Below, piece after piece: positions 59,822 to 64,000 of a DNA stretch of 64,000 nucleotides. Source of the stretch: CALNXN01 sp942490645 (GTDB lineage Bacteria > Pseudomonadota > Alphaproteobacteria > Rhodobacterales > Rhodobacteraceae). The stretch covers positions 199,502-263,501 of the forward strand of contig CALNXN010000009.1 of the NCBI GenBank assembly GCA_942490645.1. Reading direction: 5' to 3'. The notes under the pieces were generated by a model. That model saw only the letters and a list, made by a program, of their open reading frames with translations, was not told the DNA's origin and made no database searches. Both the position numbers and the translations under genes were made by a program. Each line of letters begins with the position of its first letter. The stretch's first letter is position 1.

Positions 59822-60805
59822 ATGCTGCGGACGTTGGATGAGATTGAAACCAAAACGCGCGCAGCCCTTTTGGCGCATGGGGCCAGCGCCTTTGCCGCCG
59901 CCGAGGTAGCGCGTGCGGTCCGCGAAGCAGAACGGCATGGCAACAAGATCTGCGGCCTTTACTATCTCGAAAGCTATTGCCAGCAATTGGTGACAGGCCG
60001 CGTCAAAGGCCAGGTGATCCCTCAGGTTAGCTTGCCACGTCCCGGCGCGATTGTTGTTGATGCACAATTCGGCTTTGCCCAGCCTGCTTTTTCCTATGGG
60101 CTAATTCCTGCGCTGGACGCCGCACGTCAATTTGGCACTGCAAGCCTCGCGGTTGCGCATGCACACACCTGCACATCTCTGGGGTATTTCACCGAACAGG
60201 TTGCGCGCGCGGGCTGCATCGCGTTGGGTTTTACAAATGCCTCGCCCATTGTTGCGGCACCCGGCGGGCGTACACGCGTGATCGGCACCAACCCGATTGC
60301 CTTTTCGGTCCCTGATGGTGACGGAGGTCTGGCGATGCACTTCGATCAATCCACCACAACGGTCGCGCTGGGCAAGATCACGATGGCGCAAGCCGCAGGG
60401 CAAAGCATTCCCGAAGGCTGGGCACTGGATGCAAATGGCGCACCCACAACCGACCCAAACGCGGCGCTGAAAGGCTCGCTTGTGTCTATGGGCGGGTACA
60501 AAGGCTGGGGTTTCGGACTGATGGCCGAAATATTGGCGGCGGCCATGACCGGCAGCGTGCTGTCGCGCGATGTCAAACCGCTCAAGGCACCGGACGGCGC
60601 ACCGCATGATCTGGGCCAGTACTATCTGATTATTGATCCCAGCGTATCAAGCGATTTTGCCGACAAAGTGCGGGCGCTGGGCGAGATGGCCCAATCCGAT
60701 CCGGGCACACGGATGCCAGGTCAGGACCGCCGTGGCAATGACCCGGTGGATGTGTCACCGGAGGTATGGGCATTGGTGGATCAACTGAGCCAAGGCGTGG
60801 CTTAG
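59822..60805 (+). CDS. Ldh-family (malate/lactate-type) oxidoreductase
   Basis: The 327-residue protein belongs to the Ldh2/malate dehydrogenase fold, using NAD(P)H: VAHAHTCTSLGYFTEQ, GFTNASPIVAAPGG, GTNPIAFSVP and GGYKGWGFGLMAEIL. The usual SHG active-site motif near residue 45 reads NKICGLYYLESY, with Cys in the place of the His. The substrate is unknown; sugar acids or delta-1-pyrroline-2-carboxylate are possible. It is convergent with the YdcZ-type gene, overlapping it by 4 bases. Confidence 0.85.
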   Translation: MLRTLDEIETKTRAALLAHGASAFAAAEVARAVREAERHGNKICGLYYLESYCQQLVTGRVKGQVIPQVSLPRPGAIVVDAQFGFAQPAFSYGLIPALDAARQFGTASLAVAHAHTCTSLGYFTEQVARAGCIALGFTNASPIVAAPGGRTRVIGTNPIAFSVPDGDGGLAMHFDQSTTTVALGKITMAQAAGQSIPEGWALDANGAPTTDPNAALKGSLVSMGGYKGWGFGLMAEILAAAMTGSVLSRDVKPLKAPDGAPHDLGQYYLIIDPSVSSDFADKVRALGEMAQSDPGTRMPGQDRRGNDPVDVSPEVWALVDQLSQGVA

Positions 60806-61239
60806 GCCTGCTGCGTCACCCATACGCCCAAGGCCATGATGGCGATACCGCCGGCCCGCATCGCACCCAGTTGCGTCACTTGCGCGCCGAAAAGCCCGAA
60901 ATGATCAATCGCGGCGGCGCTGATCAACTGGCCGAGCAATACGAAAAACACCGCGTTGCCGATCCCGAAGTGTGGCGCGATATAGGTGATCGACAGCACA
61001 TAAAACGCGACCAGAACACCTGCCAGAAAGAGATGCTTGGGCGCACCCATGATCCGACCAAGTGCCTGTGGGCCGGTCACAATCGTCACCGCAGCGCAAG
61101 CGAGGAGTGCAATCAGGAACAGCACCGTGGCGGCGGCCGCCGGTGATCCGATCCGCACCCCTAATGCCGCATTGAGCGCAGCCAGCAACGGGATCCCGAT
61201 GCCCGCAAAAAGCATGATCAACGCGTATTGGGCCATCAC
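60802..61239 (-). CDS. YdcZ/DUF606-family DMT transporter
   Basis: The 145-residue inner membrane protein has four to five hydrophobic segments and the half-size YdcZ pattern (IPLLAALNAALGVRIGSPAAAATVLF, NAVFFVLLGQLISAAAIDHFGLFG). It would work as a dimer. The substrate is unknown. A second in-frame ATG lies 3 bases after the first. Confidence 0.88.
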   Translation of the reverse strand: MMAQYALIMLFAGIGIPLLAALNAALGVRIGSPAAAATVLFLIALLACAAVTIVTGPQALGRIMGAPKHLFLAGVLVAFYVLSITYIAPHFGIGNAVFFVLLGQLISAAAIDHFGLFGAQVTQLGAMRAGGIAIMALGVWVTQQA

Positions 61240-61338
61240 AGCTATCCTTTTTTATGCAACTGATCAGGATCATGGAATGCTCGCTCGGGAAGGGCAAGGA
61301 TGATACCATGTCAACTATACCAATCGCAGGGGCACATC

Positions 61339-61740
61339 ATGCATTACACAGTCGTTCTTTCCGCCGCAGCACTGGCGCTCGTCGCTTGCGTTGCACCACC
61401 GTCCATGCCCGAAGCGCCTGAAGGGGCTGTGTTCTTCGCCGAAAACTGCGCTGTGTGTCACGGGGCGGATGCGATGGGTGGAGAGGCGGGTGCGTTGTCA
61501 AGAACACCGCCTGATCTGACGCGTATTGCGGCGCGACGCGGGGGTGAGTTCCCCGTGGCGGAGGTGCTGTCCGAGATCGACGGCTATGCCAAGGGCACGC
61601 ACCCTGAGCGGATCATGCCGGAATTCGGCGCATCGCTGACCGGCGATACGGTGCCTGTTGATGTAGACGGGACGCTCACACCGACCCCGCGTCCGCTTGC
61701 GGCGTTGCTTGTCTACTTGCAATCGGTGCAGCGCGACTGA
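61339..61740 (+). CDS. Lipoprotein cytochrome c
   Basis: The 133-residue product has a lipobox LVAC with lipidated Cys17, one c-type haem site CAVCH (Cys37, Cys40, His41) and a likely axial Met93 in IMPEFG. It is membrane-anchored at the periplasmic side. It resembles the cytochrome at 62978 in spacing and in the FPVAEVLSEIDG segment. The stop is immediately adjacent to that of the minus-strand metallopeptidase gene. Confidence 0.88.
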   Translation: MHYTVVLSAAALALVACVAPPSMPEAPEGAVFFAENCAVCHGADAMGGEAGALSRTPPDLTRIAARRGGEFPVAEVLSEIDGYAKGTHPERIMPEFGASLTGDTVPVDVDGTLTPTPRPLAALLVYLQSVQRD

Positions 61741-62421
61741 TCAGTCGCAAATACCGTTCAGTTCCACCCCGTCCCACGGCATCCGCACGGCATAGGGGCG
61801 CGATTGTGGCAGCGGTTCAACCGGCATGGCCTGAGCGATCAGAGCGTGCAGGCGCTGTGTGCGCGCGGCCTGAGGCGCCAACGCGCGACAGCACACGAAC
61901 TCCTCGACAATCGCGCCCTGTTGTTCGTAACCAAAGCTGTCAAAACGTGGAAGGGCCTCGAGATCAAAGAGATAGGGGTCGCTTCCGCGTTGATGTTCCG
62001 AGGCCGCCCGCAATGGGGAGTATCCCGTCTGAGCCCGGTTCTGCCATTGCCAGACATGCGTCATTTCATGCGCAAAGAGCATAGCCGCAATCAGTCCGAT
62101 GCGGTCTGGGAAATCGGGCAGGTAATCGTCGAGATACCAATCGCGGTCGAAGAAAATGGTATTGAACAGCGCCACGGCAGCCGGTTTCGCGGTCACGATC
62201 TCAGTCTCCGAGGGCGGCAGGATCAACTCGCGGCAGGTGGTGCGGGGGCGGGCAGGGCGGCGGAAGGTCACCGCACGTGTCGGCGCGCCGTCGACAAAGC
62301 GCACAGTGCTGGTGTCGATGGTGTCACCATGGATGCCGCGGGCAAATGCGATCTCCCCTTCGGTCAAAGGGCGGCCGCAACCTGCGAGCAGTATCAGGAT
62401 GAGAAAAACACGTAATATCAT
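61741..62421 (-). CDS. Lipoprotein with HExxH metallopeptidase motif (vgr-related type)
   Basis: The 226-residue product has a lipobox LLAGC (Cys15) and a zinc-protease motif HEMTH at residues 118-122, followed by VWQWQNR and EQQGAIVEEFV. This pattern is like the DUF4157-type and vgr-related proteins of alphaproteobacteria. Proteolytic activity is inferred from HExxH only. It lies between two cytochrome c genes. Confidence 0.75.
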   Translation of the reverse strand: MILRVFLILILLAGCGRPLTEGEIAFARGIHGDTIDTSTVRFVDGAPTRAVTFRRPARPRTTCRELILPPSETEIVTAKPAAVALFNTIFFDRDWYLDDYLPDFPDRIGLIAAMLFAHEMTHVWQWQNRAQTGYSPLRAASEHQRGSDPYLFDLEALPRFDSFGYEQQGAIVEEFVCCRALAPQAARTQRLHALIAQAMPVEPLPQSRPYAVRMPWDGVELNGICD

Positions 62422-62436
62422 TGAGCTAGACGAGTT

Positions 62437-62841
62437 TCATCCTCTGGCAAAGGTTGCGGTCGCCATCGCCACGGGCTTGCCTGATGGCTCTTCGATCAGG
62501 GTGCAGCGGGCAAAGAACATGGTGCGTCCGGCGCGTGTGATCTCCGCCTCGGCGCGAATGGCATCCCCGCGCGCAGGGCGCAGGAACTGCGTGTCGAGCG
62601 TGACCGTCCCCACCGGGGTGATCTGGTCCATTTGCCCGATGCAGGCAAAGACCATCGCGGTGTCGGCCAGTGCCGCAAGGGCCTGCCCTGATACAGATGC
62701 CACCGACGCGGTTGATGTATCGGTGATGGGGATGGTCATGGTGCAGCCGGTTGTGTCCATCTGGCTGATTTCAGGTTTTAAATCCTGTATCCAGCCTGCG
62801 AAATTCTCAGTCAGAAACGTCTGGGCCGTGGCAGGTGTCAT
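62437..62841 (-). CDS. PaaI-type hotdog thioesterase
   Basis: The 134-residue hotdog-fold protein has SVSGQALAALADTAMVFAC, with the catalytic-type Asp, and VTLDTQFLRPARGDAIRAEAEI. Family members hydrolyse acyl- or phenylacetyl-CoA thioesters in the cytosol. The ATG at 62841 has GAGGA five bases upstream; two in-frame ATG codons lie further up. It probably forms one unit with the metallopeptidase gene. Confidence 0.85.
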   Translation of the reverse strand: MTPATAQTFLTENFAGWIQDLKPEISQMDTTGCTMTIPITDTSTASVASVSGQALAALADTAMVFACIGQMDQITPVGTVTLDTQFLRPARGDAIRAEAEITRAGRTMFFARCTLIEEPSGKPVAMATATFARG

Positions 62842-62977
62842 GCGCATCCTCTGGATAGATATCAGCACCCTAGGCCAGTGCCCGCCCCTTGCAAAGCCAT
62901 GGATTGATTCAGATCAGTGTGCGAGTATCAGGGCTCTGCGATGATACTGATGGGGCTGGTTCAGGAGGCGTAAAATA

Positions 62978-63376
62978 ATGCATATTTTCAAAAGTTTGGC
63001 CGTCGCGACACTGATTGCAGGTCCGGGATTGGCGCAGGATACGGACGTGGGTGCTGTGCTCTTTGCAAAGCACTGCGCGACATGCCATGGCGAGGCGGGC
63101 ACCGGGAATGGCCCGATGGCCCCGGCGCTGTTGTTGCAACCTCCGAACCTGACGGATCTGAGTGCGCGCAATGACGGAGCGTTTCCCATGCTGCGCGTGG
63201 TCTCGCGCATTGACGGAACGGACCCGCTGGTCAGCCACGGATCACCCATGCCGGTCTACGGCCCGTTCTTTGAGGGGGTGCAAAGCATCGCGCTCAAAAC
63301 CGATGCGGGCCAGCCGGTGATGATGAGCCAGCCTGTGGCCGATCTGGTCACGTACCTGCAGACCTTGCAGAACTGA
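62978..63376 (+). CDS. Periplasmic cytochrome c
   Basis: The 132-residue protein has a signal peptide (about 1-19) and one haem site CATCH (Cys33, Cys36, His37), with Met91 of SPMPVYG as probable axial ligand. It is soluble and resembles the lipoprotein cytochrome at 61339 (FPMLRVVSRIDG versus FPVAEVLSEIDG). The electron partner is not visible in the window. Confidence 0.9.
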   Translation: MHIFKSLAVATLIAGPGLAQDTDVGAVLFAKHCATCHGEAGTGNGPMAPALLLQPPNLTDLSARNDGAFPMLRVVSRIDGTDPLVSHGSPMPVYGPFFEGVQSIALKTDAGQPVMMSQPVADLVTYLQTLQN

Positions 63377-63469
63377 GGGGTTAAGACCCCGGTCGCGCAA
63401 CGGCGTCGCTCGGGGTGGGGCCCCGGGACAGGACGTGTGCCTGCGGACCTTGCTGTGTTGTGAAAAAGC

Positions 63470-63512
63470 GGGGGTGACATCCCCTATGCACCCCCTGTGC
63501 ACCCCGTGCACC
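63470..63512 (-). repeat. Second copy of the GGTGCACAGGG repeat
   Basis: GGGGGTGACA (63470-63479), TATGCACC, CCCTGTGCACC (63493-63503) and CCGTGCACC (63504-63512) follow each other; on the minus strand this is the GGTGCAC(AGGG)/GGTGTCACCCCCC arrangement seen at 19591-19633. Confidence 0.65.
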
Positions 63513-63956
63513 GGGAAGCGGGTGCAAAACCGAGGTTTTTGGGGCGGTTTGTGGTAAGGGTTTGGTGAGAGGTGTTGGGATCAGTGTGAACGTGGCGTTC
63601 GGTGGGCGGTGTGCGGGACGGGGCCGCACCGAAGGTGCGCCGTGGTTTATCGGCACGCCTTTGGCGTGTCGGGGAAGTAAACCCCGTCTTGGAAACGGTC
63701 CGGGAAAAGGTTCCAGGGCTGAACGCCCTCTCGCACCTCTGGCGAGGTGCTGCCGGGCGACGCTCATGCTGGGCATGGTCTGAGGCGGAGCCCCGGACAT
63801 AGCAGTTTCAAGGTGAAACAGGTGTTCAGGGTCGCGCCTGACCCTCGGTCGGAGGTCCCTCTTGCCATCGGTCCAGTGGAAACGTTTGAGGCCGCAGAAG
63901 GGCGCAGCACTGTGGCAAACGCAGTGCGCCCTCCCCGTGGGAGGAGGTCAAGCGCG

Positions 63957-63980
63957 GCCCGAGGCGGGGCCTCGGGCTTT
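63957..63980 (+). terminator. Terminator-like hairpin near the right end
   Basis: GCCCGAGGC (63957-63965) and GCCTCGGGC (63969-63977) are exact complements with a 3-base loop, followed by TTT. The transcript it would end is not identified. Confidence 0.45.
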
Positions 63981-64000
63981 GCGGGGCCGTTATCGCAGCT

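Larger units (their letters stand above)
63377..64000. other. Gap at the right end, hairpin-rich, no gene seen
   Basis: Several short frames cross it but none has a family feature. The stretch holds the repeat at 63470-63512 and many perfect hairpins: GCACC/GGTGC near 63626, GGCACGCC/GGCGTGTC near 63652, GCACCTC/GAGGTGC (63733-63750), and GCCCGAGGC/GCCTCGGGC followed by TTT (63957-63980). It may contain a structured RNA or an intergenic repeat cluster. Confidence 0.55.

Noticed and set aside
63562..63802. Short plus-strand frames near the right end
   Set aside because: They are Arg/Gly/Pro-rich and overlap several hairpins; no start signal or domain.

Overview
The window looks like chromosomal DNA of a marine alphaproteobacterium of the Rhodobacteraceae/Roseobacter group. 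The evidence is the GC-rich coding style, a propionyl-CoA carboxylase/methylmalonyl-CoA mutase locus with a PccR-type regulator, a bet operon carrying choline sulfatase, a ProS of alphaproteobacterial length, ArgP/LysE and YmdB/YebC-type housekeeping genes, and several small roseobacter-type families (DUF1127, DUF6497, DUF2937, DUF4174). No prophage, transposase, CRISPR array, tRNA or rRNA gene was seen. The assignment comes from reading the sequence and was not tested by a search.

Layout. 0-3 kb: 3' end of gatA, an excalibur lipoprotein, a peptidoglycan amidase, RNase P RNA and rpmG. 3.2-4.5 kb: a stand-alone MACPF (perforin-fold) gene bounded by terminators. 4.6-7.7 kb: Bax inhibitor-1 homologue, a divergent DUF1127/LysR pair, an AT-richer gap and a PraR/PhrR-like XRE regulator. 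7.7-11.7 kb: hisN, 8-oxoguanine-deaminase-like and CAP genes in one unit, convergent with guanine deaminase. 11.8-17.7 kb: mgtE, 5-formyl-THF cyclo-ligase, a candidate small RNA/small ORF, ymdB, an EamA exporter and an SLC13/TrkA-C permease. 17.7-19.1 kb: an HxlR regulator divergent from a frameshifted EamA gene, probably imported. 19.2-25.3 kb: DUF1992, a second SLC13 permease, yebC, argP/lysE and another EamA exporter. 25.3-30.9 kb: betI-betC-betB-betA for choline-O-sulfate to glycine betaine, with a palindromic operator in front. 30.9-31.6 kb: secreted nuclease.

31.6-45.1 kb is the propionyl-CoA assimilation locus: pccR, a Bcr/CflA-type efflux gene, pccB, a cupin protein, small envelope proteins, pccA, a sulfotransferase-like gene and methylmalonyl-CoA mutase. 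Clusters of TTTGC repeats lie in front of pccR and between the efflux gene and pccB, and fit PccR control. The rest is mostly housekeeping: VOC, GNAT, TerB/J-domain and EEP genes; ppx and ppk (polyphosphate); hdaA and an AI-2E-type permease; a fasciclin protein; proS followed by a beta-lactamase-like protein, DUF2937 and lolE/lolD; an Ldh-family oxidoreductase and a YdcZ-type exporter; and two related small cytochromes c flanking a lipoprotein metallopeptidase and a hotdog thioesterase. The last 620 bases are a hairpin-rich gap containing a repeat that also occurs, inverted, near 19.6 kb.

The least explained items are the MACPF gene, the structured stretch near 13.8 kb, the TTTGC operator arrays, the two-part cupin protein, the shared GGTGCACAGGG repeats and the structured right end.
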